A stretch of 64,000 bases of DNA from AP-15 sp963781215 (lineage in GTDB: Bacteria; Pseudomonadota; Alphaproteobacteria; ATCC43930; CGMCC-115725): positions 124,001 through 188,000 of the forward strand of contig CAWAFE010000038.1 in the NCBI GenBank assembly GCA_963781215.1, read 5' to 3'. Positions 42,720 through 51,685 of this stretch are shown here, piece after piece. A program made the position numbers and the translations under genes. Below the pieces are notes generated by a model. That model was not told the DNA's origin. It was given only the letters and a program-made list of their open reading frames with translations, and ran no database searches. The stretch's first letter is position 1. The number at the start of each line of letters is the position of its first letter.

Positions 42720-44456
42720 ATGCCAGACGACGTTCGCCGCCCCGCCTTCGACAAATCGCGCCTGCCAAGCCGGCATGTCACCGTCGGGCCCGAGCGGGCG
42801 CCGCACCGCGCCTTCCTCTATTCGATGGGACTGACCGACGAGCAGATCGCTCAGCCGCTGATCGGCGTCGCCACCACCTGGAACGAATCGGCGCCGTGCA
42901 ACATCTCGCTGTCGCGGCAGGCGCAAGCGGCGAAAAAGGGGGTCGCGGCCAATGGCGGCACTCCGCGGGAGTTCACCACGATCACCGTGACCGACGGCAT
43001 CGCGATGGGGCATGACGGCATGAAGTCGTCGCTGGTCAGCCGCGAGGTCATCGCCGACTCGGTCGAATTGTCGATGCGCGGCCATTGCTACGACGCGCTC
43101 GTCGGCCTTGCCGGCTGCGACAAATCTCTGCCCGGGCTGATGATGGCAATGGTGCGGCTCAACGTGCCGTCCGTTTTCATGTATGGCGGCTCGATTCTGC
43201 CCGGCCGGTTTCAGGGTCGCGACGTGACGATCGGCGACGTCTTCGAGGGGGTCGGCGCGCACAGTGTGGGCAAATTGTCGGACGAAGAGCTGCATGAGCT
43301 CGAATGCGCCGCCTGCCCGTCGGCGGGCTCGTGCGGCGGCCTCTTCACCGCCAACACGATGGCCTGCGTGTCGGAGGCGATCGGCCTCGCTTTGCCCGGC
43401 TCGGCGGGCGCGCCGGCGCCCTACGATTCTCGCGACGCTTACGCCGAGGCTTCGGGCCAGGCGGTCATGGAGTTGTTGCGGCAGAACATCCGCCCGCGCG
43501 ACATCGTCACCCGTAAGGCGATCGAGAACGCCGCCACCGTCGTCGCGGCTGCCGGCGGCTCGACCAATGGCGGGCTGCACATCCCGGCGATCGCCAACGA
43601 AGCCGGTATCGATTTCGACCTGCACGCCTTTGGCGAGGTCTGCAAGCGCACGCCCTATATCGGCGACCTGAAGCCCGGCGGCCGCTATGTGATGAAGGAC
43701 TTGCACGACATCGGCGGCGTGCCGGTGTTGATGAAGGCCTTGCTCGACGGTGGCTATCTGCATGGCGACTGCCTGACCGTCACCGGCAAGACCGTCGCCG
43801 AGAATTTGCGCAATGTCGTCGTGCGCCCGAGTCAGGACGTAGTGCGACCGACCTCGGCGCCGATGTCGCCGACCGGCGGGCTGATGGTGCTCAAAGGGAA
43901 CCTCGCGCCGCAGGGGGCGATCGTCAAGGTTGCCGGAATGGCGAATCTGCGCTTCAGCGGGTCGGCACTGTGCTTCGACCGCGAGGAGGACGCCTTCGAG
44001 GCGGTTGACAAGCGCCGCTACAAGGAAGGCGACGTGATCGTGATCCGCTACGAGGGGCCGCGCGGCGGGCCGGGGATGCGCGAGATGCTGTCGACCACCG
44101 CGGCCCTCTACGGTCAGGGCGTCGGCGACAAGGTGGCGCTATTGACCGACGGCCGGTTCTCTGGCGCCACGCACGGCTTCTGCATCGGCCATGTCGGGCC
44201 GGAGGCGGCGGTCGGCGGGCCGATCGGCCTGCTCCGCGACGGCGACACGATCACGATCGACGCGCGGGCGGGCACGATCGATGTGGCGCTGAGCGACAAT
44301 GAGCTGGCCGAGCGGCGTCGGCTGTGGCAGTCGCGCCGCAACGACCATCAGTCGGGCTGCCTGTGGCGTTATTCGCAGACAGTCGGCGACGCCGAGAAGG
44401 GTGCCGTCACCCATCCGGGAGCCCGCGCCGAGGTCCGCGCCTACGCCGATATTTAG
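42720..44456 (+). CDS. ilvD: Dihydroxy-acid dehydratase
   Basis: A 578-residue IlvD/Edd dehydratase converting 2,3-dihydroxy-isovalerate (and methylvalerate) to the 2-keto acid in branched-chain amino acid synthesis. The Fe-S ligand cysteines are in APCNISL (about 58-64), GLAGCDKSLPG (about 130) and ACPSAGSCGGLFTANTMAC (about 200). The C-terminal catalytic Ser lies in TDGRFSGATHGFCIGHVGPE. The order of motifs fits IlvD rather than Edd, although related sugar-acid dehydratases cannot be excluded. ATG 42720. The HIT gene starts within its stop codon, giving translational coupling. Confidence 0.9.
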   Translation: MPDDVRRPAFDKSRLPSRHVTVGPERAPHRAFLYSMGLTDEQIAQPLIGVATTWNESAPCNISLSRQAQAAKKGVAANGGTPREFTTITVTDGIAMGHDGMKSSLVSREVIADSVELSMRGHCYDALVGLAGCDKSLPGLMMAMVRLNVPSVFMYGGSILPGRFQGRDVTIGDVFEGVGAHSVGKLSDEELHELECAACPSAGSCGGLFTANTMACVSEAIGLALPGSAGAPAPYDSRDAYAEASGQAVMELLRQNIRPRDIVTRKAIENAATVVAAAGGSTNGGLHIPAIANEAGIDFDLHAFGEVCKRTPYIGDLKPGGRYVMKDLHDIGGVPVLMKALLDGGYLHGDCLTVTGKTVAENLRNVVVRPSQDVVRPTSAPMSPTGGLMVLKGNLAPQGAIVKVAGMANLRFSGSALCFDREEDAFEAVDKRRYKEGDVIVIRYEGPRGGPGMREMLSTTAALYGQGVGDKVALLTDGRFSGATHGFCIGHVGPEAAVGGPIGLLRDGDTITIDARAGTIDVALSDNELAERRRLWQSRRNDHQSGCLWRYSQTVGDAEKGAVTHPGARAEVRAYADI

Positions 44457-44833
44457 TGGCCGCGGGCTGCGTCTTCTGCGCGATGGCCGAGGACAAGGTC
44501 GTCGCGCGCAACTCTCTCGCCTATGCAGTTCGCGATACGACGCCGGTGGCGCCGCTCCATACGCTGGTCCTGCCGCGGCGCCACGTCGCCGACTGGTTCC
44601 ACCTCGAGGCCGAGGAGAGGCGGGCGCTCGATGCTCTGCTCGAAGAGACGCGGCAAGACATCCTGGCGCGCGACCCGACCGTGACGGGGTTCAACATCGG
44701 CGTCAATGTCGGCGAGGCCGCCGGGCAGACGATCTTTCATTGCCACGTCCATCTGATTCCGCGCCGCCCCGGCGACGTCGCGAACCCGCGCGGCGGCGTG
44801 CGTGCGGTGATGCCGGGCAAGGCCGATTATTGA
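44456..44833 (+). CDS. HIT family nucleotide-binding hydrolase
   Basis: A 125-residue protein starting at GTG 44456, overlapping the ilvD stop. It has the N-terminal Zn-type CVFCAM and the HIT triad HCHVHLIPRRPGD near the C-terminus. Relatives (HinT-like) hydrolyse nucleoside phosphoramidates or dinucleoside polyphosphates. A longer frame upstream (from 44324) lies inside ilvD and is not expected to be used. Its end overlaps the convergent MFS gene by 7 bp. Confidence 0.9.
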   Translation: MAAGCVFCAMAEDKVVARNSLAYAVRDTTPVAPLHTLVLPRRHVADWFHLEAEERRALDALLEETRQDILARDPTVTGFNIGVNVGEAAGQTIFHCHVHLIPRRPGDVANPRGGVRAVMPGKADY

Positions 44834-46020
44834 GGTTGCGACCGCCCCAGCCGCAACAGGACCGGGAGTGCGGCCACTTGCAACGCCGCCGACACGACGG
44901 CGACCCCGACAATCGAGAAATCGTAGAGCACGCCGAGGAGAACGCTGCCGGCGAACCAGGCCACGCCATAGACGGCGTTGAAGAGGCCAAAGGCGGTCGC
45001 GCGCCGGTCGCGAGGTGCCAGCTGCGCCACCGTCGCGCGCATTACCAATTCCTGGGCGCCGGTGCCGATCCCCCAGCACGCCATGCCGAGGACCGCAAGG
45101 CCGAAACCGCCGAGAAAGACGAGCGGCGCCGCGGCCGCCGACAAGGCCGTGGCGAGGACCATCGCACGGATGCCGATCCGGTCGAACAGCGTTCCCAGCG
45201 CCAGGCCGGCCGCGCCGTCGACCGCCATGGCGATCGCATAGAGGATCGGTATCCACGCCGCCGGCATTATATCGGCCGCCCCGAAATGGTAGGCGATCAG
45301 CGGAAAATCGGCGTAGCCGGCGGCAATCAGGGCGACTGCCGCGATATAGACCCAAAAGCCGGGGGCGAGCCCACTGGCTTCGAGTGCGGGCGGCGCCAGA
45401 TCGAAATCGCTGGGCCGCGGAAACTGGAGCCGGGCGAGGAGCAATGTCGCGATCGACAACAGCGCCGGCACGACCAGCACGGCAAAGCCTGTCCGATAGT
45501 CGCCGCCGAGGAACAACACTGCGCTGACGACGAGCGGGCCGAGGACGGCGCCGGTCTGGTCGAGCGCCTGGTGCAGCCCGAAGCCCCAGCCGAGCCCGGT
45601 CTGGCTGCCGGCATGCGCAAGCATCGCATCGCGCACCGGCGAGCGGATGCCGCGCCCCAGCCGCTCGGCGACGATCAGCGCGACGGCCGTCTGCCAGTTC
45701 CCCGCCAGCGCCAGGAGCGGTACCGCCAGCAGATTGACGAGGTAGCCGCCGATCGTGATCGCCCAATACCGCCCGGTGCGATCGGCGAGCCAGCCCGAGC
45801 CGAGGCGCGCGGCATAGCCGGCGAGCTCGCCGAACCCCGACACGATGCCGATCGTCGCAGCACCCACGCCGAGCAGGCCGAGAAACGGGCCGCCGATGCT
45901 CCTCGCACCCTCGTAGGTCATGTCGCCGAAGAGGCTGACGATGCCCAAAAACACGATAAAGACGACGGCGCGCCCCCGCGGCAACCCGGCCACCGTACTC
46001 GCCCCTTCGCCCACGCTCAT
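44827..46020 (-). CDS. MFS transporter (drug/efflux-like)
   Basis: A 397-residue major facilitator with about twelve hydrophobic segments. It opens VVFIVFLGIVSLFGDMTYEG; the cytoplasmic loop 2-3 motif reads GWLADRTGRYWAI, the helix-4 region VAERLGRGIRSPVRDAML, and helix 5 motif C-like HQALDQTGAVLGPL points to an exporter. The second half repeats the loop motif as LFDRIGIRAMVLA. No adjacent regulator is visible; it is convergent with the ilvD-HIT pair. Confidence 0.85.
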   Translation of the reverse strand: MSVGEGASTVAGLPRGRAVVFIVFLGIVSLFGDMTYEGARSIGGPFLGLLGVGAATIGIVSGFGELAGYAARLGSGWLADRTGRYWAITIGGYLVNLLAVPLLALAGNWQTAVALIVAERLGRGIRSPVRDAMLAHAGSQTGLGWGFGLHQALDQTGAVLGPLVVSAVLFLGGDYRTGFAVLVVPALLSIATLLLARLQFPRPSDFDLAPPALEASGLAPGFWVYIAAVALIAAGYADFPLIAYHFGAADIMPAAWIPILYAIAMAVDGAAGLALGTLFDRIGIRAMVLATALSAAAAPLVFLGGFGLAVLGMACWGIGTGAQELVMRATVAQLAPRDRRATAFGLFNAVYGVAWFAGSVLLGVLYDFSIVGVAVVSAALQVAALPVLLRLGRSQPQ

Positions 46021-46102
46021 CGCGCCTCCTTCCGGTCCGGCGACGACGGACTATTCCCAGCCGCAGTACTGGGAAGGCGGCCCCTTTTATTGAGTGGTGC
46101 GG

Positions 46103-47698
46103 TCAGGTCTTCTCAACGTTCCACATGAAGTAGGCCGGGGCGGCGATCACGCCTTTGATGTTCTTGCGATAGGCAGTCTTGGCCGCGTATTGACCGGTCG
46201 GAACGTAGGGCACGGTCTCTAAGGCGCGCTCCTGGATCTTGGCGGCGATGTCCTGGCGCTCCTCCTGATCCTTCGCCTTCAGCCACTGAGTGCGTAATTC
46301 CTCGAGCTTGTCGTCCTTCGGCCAGCCGAACCAGGCGCCATCGCCGTTGGCGCGGAGCATGACGTTGAGCGACGGGTCGAGCAGGTCGGCGCCGACCCAG
46401 CCGGTCTCGAAGATGTTCCAGCCGCCTTCTGCCGGCGGCTTCTTCGAGGCGCGGCGGGTGACCACGGTGCCCCAATCAGCGGCCACGTACTCGACGTTGA
46501 GATCTAGCTTTTTCAGCAGATCCGTCAGCACCAGCGCCTCGGCATGGATCAGCGGCTGGTCGACGGCATCCATCAGAATGATCTTCTCGCCCTTGTAGCC
46601 GGCCTCGGCGATCAGCTTCTTGGCCGCGTCGAAATCGCGCTTGCCGGTCAGCACCGAGGACCCCGCATCGCTCGCCATCGGCGTGCCGCAGGTGAAGACC
46701 GACGGGCAGACGATCCAGTTCTTCTTGTCGCCGACATAGGCGGTCATGAAATCGGCCTGGCTGACCACCATCAGCACCGCCCGGCGCATCTTAACGTTGT
46801 CGAACGGTGGGTAGAGCCAATTGAAGCGAAAGCAGCCCTGGTTGCCGAGCGGGTCGGCCTGCACGACCGAGATGTCGGGATTGCCTTCGAGCACCGGCCA
46901 CAAATCGGGCGGCGGGTTCTCCCACCAGTCGGTTTCGCCGCTGTTGAGCGCAGCGACCTTGGTCATGGCGTCGGGGATGTAGAGCCATTCGACCCGGTCG
47001 ACCTTGACTACCTTGCCGCCCGAGGCCCAGCTGACCGGCTCCGGGCGTGGCACGTAATCGGTGTTCTTGACGTAGACCACTTTGTTGCCGGGCTGAAACT
47101 CCTCCTTGACGAATTTGAACGGGCCCGAGCCGACCATCTCGGTGACCTGCGTGAACGGGTCGGTCTTGGCCAGCCGCTCCGGCATGATGAAGGGGGCCAG
47201 GCTCGACACCTTGCCGATCGCCTCGATCAGCAGCGGGAACGGCTCCTTCAGTTTGATCGAGAAATTCTTGTCGTCGCCGCCCTTCATCTCGTCAATGTCG
47301 AGGGCGAGCGTCTGGCCCAAGGCGTCGCGCGCCATCCACCGTTTCAGCGACGTCGTGCAATCGATGCCCCGCACGGGTTGCCCGTCATGGAATTTGAGCC
47401 CGTCGCGCAGTGTGAAGCTGTAGGAGAGCTTGTCGGCCGAGACGCTGAAATCGCCGACCATCTGCGGATGCGGCTTGAACTTGTCGTCGAGCGCAAAGAG
47501 GGTGTCGAACACCATATAGCCGTGGTTGCGGGTGATGTAGGCGGTGGTCCAGATCGGATCGAGGACGCGCAAATCCGACTGGGCGATGAAGCGCAAGGTC
47601 TTGTCAGCCGCCCGGGCCTCCCGCCCAAAGCCCTGCGCGGTGAGCGCCGCCGCCCCAGCCGCCGTCGCGAATTCGCGGCGCGTCATCCCGTGAGCCAT
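46103..47698 (-). CDS. ABC transporter substrate-binding protein, family 5 (peptide type)
   Basis: A 531-residue periplasmic binding protein with a twin-arginine-like signal (MTRREFATAAGAAALTAQG). ATG at 47698 is chosen because the signal begins there; the open frame reaches 47776. Family-5 marks are LRVLDPIWTTAYITRNHGYM, YSFTLRDGLKFHDGQPV, VGSGPFKFVKEEFQPGNKVV and the C-terminal EERQDIAAKIQERALETVPY. Such proteins bind oligopeptides, nickel, heme or opines. No permease or ATPase genes lie next to it, so the remaining subunits are elsewhere. Confidence 0.9.
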   Translation of the reverse strand: MAHGMTRREFATAAGAAALTAQGFGREARAADKTLRFIAQSDLRVLDPIWTTAYITRNHGYMVFDTLFALDDKFKPHPQMVGDFSVSADKLSYSFTLRDGLKFHDGQPVRGIDCTTSLKRWMARDALGQTLALDIDEMKGGDDKNFSIKLKEPFPLLIEAIGKVSSLAPFIMPERLAKTDPFTQVTEMVGSGPFKFVKEEFQPGNKVVYVKNTDYVPRPEPVSWASGGKVVKVDRVEWLYIPDAMTKVAALNSGETDWWENPPPDLWPVLEGNPDISVVQADPLGNQGCFRFNWLYPPFDNVKMRRAVLMVVSQADFMTAYVGDKKNWIVCPSVFTCGTPMASDAGSSVLTGKRDFDAAKKLIAEAGYKGEKIILMDAVDQPLIHAEALVLTDLLKKLDLNVEYVAADWGTVVTRRASKKPPAEGGWNIFETGWVGADLLDPSLNVMLRANGDGAWFGWPKDDKLEELRTQWLKAKDQEERQDIAAKIQERALETVPYVPTGQYAAKTAYRKNIKGVIAAPAYFMWNVEKT

Positions 47699-47803
47699 AT
47701 TCGCCTCCCGCCGTTCCGAAGGCGAACAGTAGCAGAAAATCGCCCACGCCGCCCCATATTGACGCCGGCGAACCAAAAACCGCTACTTTCGGGCCTGGTC
47801 TCG

Positions 47804-48029
47804 ATGCGCCTCGACGAGTTCGATTTCGACCTGCCCCGCGCGCTGATCGCCGAACACCCTTGCACGCCGCGCGATGCGGCCCGGCTGCTGCTGATCCCGG
47901 CGGCCGGCGAGCTCTCGGATCGCCGCATCGCCGATTTGCCGGCCCTGCTGCGGCCTCGTGATCTCCTCGTCTTCAACGACACCAAGGTGATCCCGGCGCG
48001 GCTCGCCGGCCGCCGCGGTGAGGCGTCGG
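47804..48029 (+). pseudogene. Displaced 5' fragment of queA
   Basis: 226 bp almost identical (4 mismatches by eye) to the start of queA at 52340-52565, encoding MRLDEFDFDLPRALIAEHPC through VIPARLAGRRGEAS. Even the TCTCG before the ATG is shared. At 48029/48030 it stops dead and joins an SDR gene fragment on the other strand. The near identity implies a recent duplication about 4.5 kb from its source. Confidence 0.9.
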
Positions 48030-48210
48030 GTGCGCGCCCGACGATCCGCGCGCCGGCAGCCTTGATCTCGGCGACGAGCGGCGCCAGCTGGTCGTCGCGA
48101 CGCCGCCCCGCGAAGACGGTGACGCCCTCGGCGGCGAATTTGCGGGCGATCGCGGCGCCGATATCGTCGTCGGCGCCGATTACCGCGGCCGACGCGTTCC
48201 GGTATTGCAA
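48030..48210 (-). pseudogene. SDR oxidoreductase N-terminal fragment truncated by the queA piece
   Basis: TTG 48210 with GGGAGG upstream opens MQYRNASAAVIGADDDIGAA IARKFAAEG and continues VTVFAGRRRDDQLAPLVAEI to RIVGR, the Rossmann first strand and helix of a short-chain dehydrogenase. The homology ends at the junction with the displaced queA fragment. It starts 15 bp after the stop of the intact SDR at 48226, so it was probably the second gene of an SDR pair. Confidence 0.75.
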
Positions 48211-48225
48211 CGCGGCCTCCCGTCC

Positions 48226-48927
48226 TCAGAAGGTCTCGACCCAAGGCCGCAGCTCGACCTCCAGCGACCAGGCACTTCGCGGCTGGCGCAGGATGTCGAC
48301 ATAGCTCTGGGCGATCGCGTCGGGATCGAGCGTGTGGTCGGGCCGGTCGGCCGAATCCGGCCGGCGGGCGCTGCGCACGCCGCCGTCGATGACGAAATGT
48401 GCGACATGGATGCCTTTCGGTCCGAGTTCGCGGGCGGTGCTCTGCGCCAGGCCGCGCAGCGCGAACTTGCCCATCGCGAAGGCGGCGGAATGCGGGTACC
48501 CCTTGACGCTGGCGCTGGCCCCGGTCAGCAGGATCGCGCCCTTCCCATGCGGGATCATGCGCCGCGCCGCCGCGCGGACGGTGAGGAAGCCGCCGAACGC
48601 CGAGATCTCGACCGCCTTGCGCACCGCTTCCGGGTCGAGCTCGGCGATCGGGCCGTGTGCGCGGGCGCTGGCGTTGTAGAGCACGACATCGGGTTCCCCG
48701 AGGCGGCCGTCCATGTCCGCGAACAGTCGCGCGACCGCCGCCGGATCGGAGGCGTCGACGGCAAAGGTTGCGGCGCCGGTCTGGTCGGCGAGCGGCGCCA
48801 GCTTCTCGATGTTGCGCGCCGCCAGCCCGATCTTGAGGCCCGCCGCCGCGAGCGCGCGGGCAAATGACGCGCTAATGCCGGACCCGGCCCCGACGATCAG
48901 GGCGCAGCGATAGGGGATTTCTGTCAT
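48226..48927 (-). CDS. SDR family NAD(P)-dependent oxidoreductase (Phe in place of catalytic Tyr)
   Basis: A 233-residue short-chain dehydrogenase. ATG 48927 follows AAGGAGG. The nucleotide motif is VGAGSGISASFARAL, and YNASARAHGP replaces the usual NNAG. The active-site segment reads LLTGASASVKGYPHSAAFAM followed by GKFALRG, so the YxxxK tyrosine is Phe while Ser and Lys remain. This substitution occurs in a recognisable SDR subgroup with the same ARELGPKGIHVAHFVIDGGV ending, so it need not be a dead enzyme, but the chemistry is unclear. Confidence 0.85.
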   Translation of the reverse strand: MTEIPYRCALIVGAGSGISASFARALAAAGLKIGLAARNIEKLAPLADQTGAATFAVDASDPAAVARLFADMDGRLGEPDVVLYNASARAHGPIAELDPEAVRKAVEISAFGGFLTVRAAARRMIPHGKGAILLTGASASVKGYPHSAAFAMGKFALRGLAQSTARELGPKGIHVAHFVIDGGVRSARRPDSADRPDHTLDPDAIAQSYVDILRQPRSAWSLEVELRPWVETF

Positions 48928-48991
48928 AACCACCTCCTTAGAGTCGCGTGACGGAGCCTTGCAACTATCGGGCGAGCTTCGAGATGCACGA

Positions 48992-50554
48992 TCAATGCGC
49001 CGTTGACGGCGTCTTCGCCGGGCCGAGATGGCGCAGCAGCGGCACCAGCAAGGTCGCGGCGACGAAGGCGACCATGATCGCGCGGAACGCGTCGGCATAG
49101 GCCAGCGTCGAGGCTTCGCGATAAGCCAGATGCCAGAGCTGCTTCAGCGCCGCGAGGTGGCCCGCATCGAGAGTGCCTGGGATCGCGGCGTAGCGCGTTG
49201 CCAGACCGGCGAGCAGCCGCTGCATCGCACCATTTGTCGGCGTCAGATGGTAAGCGATTGCATCGAAATGGAAATTGGTCCTCGTGTTGAGGATCGCGCC
49301 ACAGGCGGCGATGCCGAATGCGCCGCCCAGGTTGCGCATCATGTTGAACAGCCCGCTGGCGTATTTGAGGCGCTCCGGCGGCAGGCTGCCGAGGCCGAGG
49401 GTCACGGCCGGCGCCACCGCGAAGACCTGCGGAAAGCCGCGCAGGATCTGCGGGATCAGCAGCTCCCCGGCGCCCCAGTCATGGGTGATGAAGCTGAAGC
49501 TCCACATCGCCAGCCCGAACAAGGCGAGGCCGAACATCATCAGCCAGCGCATGTCGATTTTGCGCGCCAGCAGGATGTAGACCGGCACGCCGACGAGCGA
49601 GGCGGCGCCCGTCGAGAAGATCGCGACGCCGGTTTGCCACGCGCTGAAGCCGCGCACATAGCCGAGGAACAGCGGCGTCAGATAGATCGTCGAGAAGATG
49701 CCGATGCCGGTAACGAACGACAGAATGCAGCCGACCGCGAAATTGCGGTTGCCGAGCGCCCGCAGATCGACGACCGGGCGCGCGTAGGTCAGGCTGCGGA
49801 TGACGAACAGGATGCCGGCTATCGCCGCCACCCAGGCGCAGGCCCGGATCGTCGCATCGTCGAACCAATTCCAGCGCGAGCCCTCTTCGAGCACGTATTG
49901 GAGGGTGCCGAGCGCCACCGCCATCAGCACGATGCCGGGGTAGTCGGCTTGCTTCAGCAATTTCGGCTCCGGCTGGTCGATCTTGACCAGCATTGTGACG
50001 AGGATCGTGATCGCGATGCCCGGCAGCAGGTTGACGTAGAACAGCCAGCGCCAGTTCAAGGTGTCGGTGATCCAGCCGCCGATGACCGGGCCCAGGGTCG
50101 GCGCCACCGAGGCGATCGTGCCGATGACGGCGGCCGCATAGACCCGGCGCTGCCCCTCGAAGAAGTAGAACGAGGAGGTGAAGACGGTCGGGATCATCGA
50201 GGCGCCGAGCAGCCCCTGAATCGCCCGGAACAGGATCATGCTCTCGATGTTCCAGGCGAGGCCGCACAACAGGCTGGCAATCGTAAAGCCGGCGGCCGAG
50301 GCGGCAAACAACCAGCGCGTCGAGAACACCCGGGTTAGCCAGCCGGAGAGCGGGATGACGACGATCTCGGCGATCAGATAGGCGGTCTGCACCCAGCTGA
50401 TCTGGTCCTGCGCCGCCGACAGCCCCCCACCGATGTCCTGCAATGACGAGGCGACGATCTGGATGTCGAGCAGCGCGACGAACATGCCGACGCACATGAC
50501 GACAAACGGCAGCAGACTGCGCAGCCACGGGCCGGTTGCCGGCATCGCCGTCAC
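48992..50554 (-). CDS. DHA2 family MFS efflux permease, EmrB type
   Basis: A 520-residue transporter with about fourteen membrane segments. The start is GTG at 50554 (or ATG 50545). Markers are FVALLDIQIVASSLQDIGGG (motif D1-like of DHA2), VQTAYLIAEIVVIPLSGWLT, RAIQGLLGASMIPTVFTSSF and APTLGPVIGGWITDTLNWRW. It overlaps the preceding HlyD-type gene by 4 bp, forming an EmrAB-like tripartite exporter with an outer-membrane channel encoded elsewhere. Drug or small-molecule efflux is the inferred role. Confidence 0.92.
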   Translation of the reverse strand: MTAMPATGPWLRSLLPFVVMCVGMFVALLDIQIVASSLQDIGGGLSAAQDQISWVQTAYLIAEIVVIPLSGWLTRVFSTRWLFAASAAGFTIASLLCGLAWNIESMILFRAIQGLLGASMIPTVFTSSFYFFEGQRRVYAAAVIGTIASVAPTLGPVIGGWITDTLNWRWLFYVNLLPGIAITILVTMLVKIDQPEPKLLKQADYPGIVLMAVALGTLQYVLEEGSRWNWFDDATIRACAWVAAIAGILFVIRSLTYARPVVDLRALGNRNFAVGCILSFVTGIGIFSTIYLTPLFLGYVRGFSAWQTGVAIFSTGAASLVGVPVYILLARKIDMRWLMMFGLALFGLAMWSFSFITHDWGAGELLIPQILRGFPQVFAVAPAVTLGLGSLPPERLKYASGLFNMMRNLGGAFGIAACGAILNTRTNFHFDAIAYHLTPTNGAMQRLLAGLATRYAAIPGTLDAGHLAALKQLWHLAYREASTLAYADAFRAIMVAFVAATLLVPLLRHLGPAKTPSTAH

Positions 50555-51657
50555 TCCCCGGCGGCGGCGCCGGGCCGAGTATCGACGCTGATCGTCGCCG
50601 ATAGCCCCGGGCGCAATTCGCCAAGCCTTGCGTCGCCGTCGTCGAGCGCGATGCGTACCGGCACGCGCTGCACGATCTTTGTGAAGTTGCCAGTGGCGTT
50701 TTCCGGCGGGATCACGCTGAACACCGCCCCGGTGCCCGGCGCCAGGCTCTGCACATGGCCGTGGAACACCTTGCCCGGCAGCACGTCGGCGACGACGGTC
50801 GCCGGCTGCCCCGGCTGCATACGCGCCAGCTGGTCCTCCTTGAAATTGGCGTCGACCCAGAGCCCTTGCGCTGGGATCACGCTCAGCAGGTAGGCGCCGC
50901 TGGCGAAGTAGGCGCCGATCTGCGCCGCACGGTTGCCGATAAAGCCGTCGATCGGCGCGCGGATCTCGGTGTAGCCGAGGTTGAGACGCGCGGTTTCCAG
51001 GTCGGCCTCGGTCTGGGCGACGTCGGCGCGCGCTTCAGCGATCTCGGCGTCGAGCACGCTCAGCTGCTGGCGGGCGGCGGCAAGCCCGGCCTGCGCCGAT
51101 TTGGTGACGGATTGCGCCGCCGCATCGGCCGCCGACGCCCGCTCGGCGTTCTGTCGCGTGCCGAAGCTGGTCAGCGCCAGGTTCCGGTAGCGGATGGCGT
51201 CTTCGCCGGCAAAGGTGGCGCGAGCAGTCTTTTCGTGGAGATTGGCCTCGGCCTGGCGGATCACCGCCTGCTGCCAGACATATTTTGCCTGCAGCCCGGC
51301 GAGCGCCGCCTGCCGCGCATCGGCGTTCGCGCGGGCGTGATCGAGCGCGGCCATGAAGTCGCGCCCGTCCAGCCTGATCAGGAGCTGGCCCTGATGCACG
51401 AACTGGTTGTCCGTCACCAGAATCTGCGCGACGAACCCGGCGACATGCGGCGCCACTGGTGTGACGTTGCCGCCCGCATAGGCGTCGTCGGTGTTTTCGA
51501 TATAGCGGCCGGTCGTCCACCAATAGCGGCCGTAGCCGATGCCGCCCAAGGTCAGCGCCAGTCCGAGGCCGGCGAGCGCCAAGGTCTTGCGTCCGAATTT
51601 CAATCCGGCTTTGGCCGGGGCGGCCGTCGCCGCGCGTTCGAGTACGATGGTGTCCAT
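50551..51657 (-). CDS. HlyD/EmrA-type membrane fusion protein
   Basis: A 368-residue periplasmic adaptor. ATG 51657 gives a short cytoplasmic tail, one membrane helix (LALAGLGLALTLGGIGYGRY) and then YIENTDDAYAGGNVTPVAPH, the classic EmrA biotinyl-lipoyl start. A long alpha-hairpin (about 110-210) is followed by LNLGYTEIRAPIDGFIGNRA and a beta-barrel with VIPAQGLWVDANFKEDQLAR. It links the EmrB-like permease to an outer-membrane factor. It lies 28 bp after the HxlR regulator gene and is probably in one operon. Confidence 0.92.
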   Translation of the reverse strand: MDTIVLERAATAAPAKAGLKFGRKTLALAGLGLALTLGGIGYGRYWWTTGRYIENTDDAYAGGNVTPVAPHVAGFVAQILVTDNQFVHQGQLLIRLDGRDFMAALDHARANADARQAALAGLQAKYVWQQAVIRQAEANLHEKTARATFAGEDAIRYRNLALTSFGTRQNAERASAADAAAQSVTKSAQAGLAAARQQLSVLDAEIAEARADVAQTEADLETARLNLGYTEIRAPIDGFIGNRAAQIGAYFASGAYLLSVIPAQGLWVDANFKEDQLARMQPGQPATVVADVLPGKVFHGHVQSLAPGTGAVFSVIPPENATGNFTKIVQRVPVRIALDDGDARLGELRPGLSATISVDTRPGAAAGE

Positions 51658-51685
51658 CACAGTCTCCACCGCAGGCCGGTGACAG

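Noticed and set aside
44299..46128. 609-residue plus-strand frame opposite the MFS gene
   Set aside because: Antisense to a clear twelve-helix transporter, with no motifs of its own.
49028..50338. 436-residue plus-strand frame opposite the EmrB-like permease
   Set aside because: Antisense to a clear membrane transporter; low-complexity composition.
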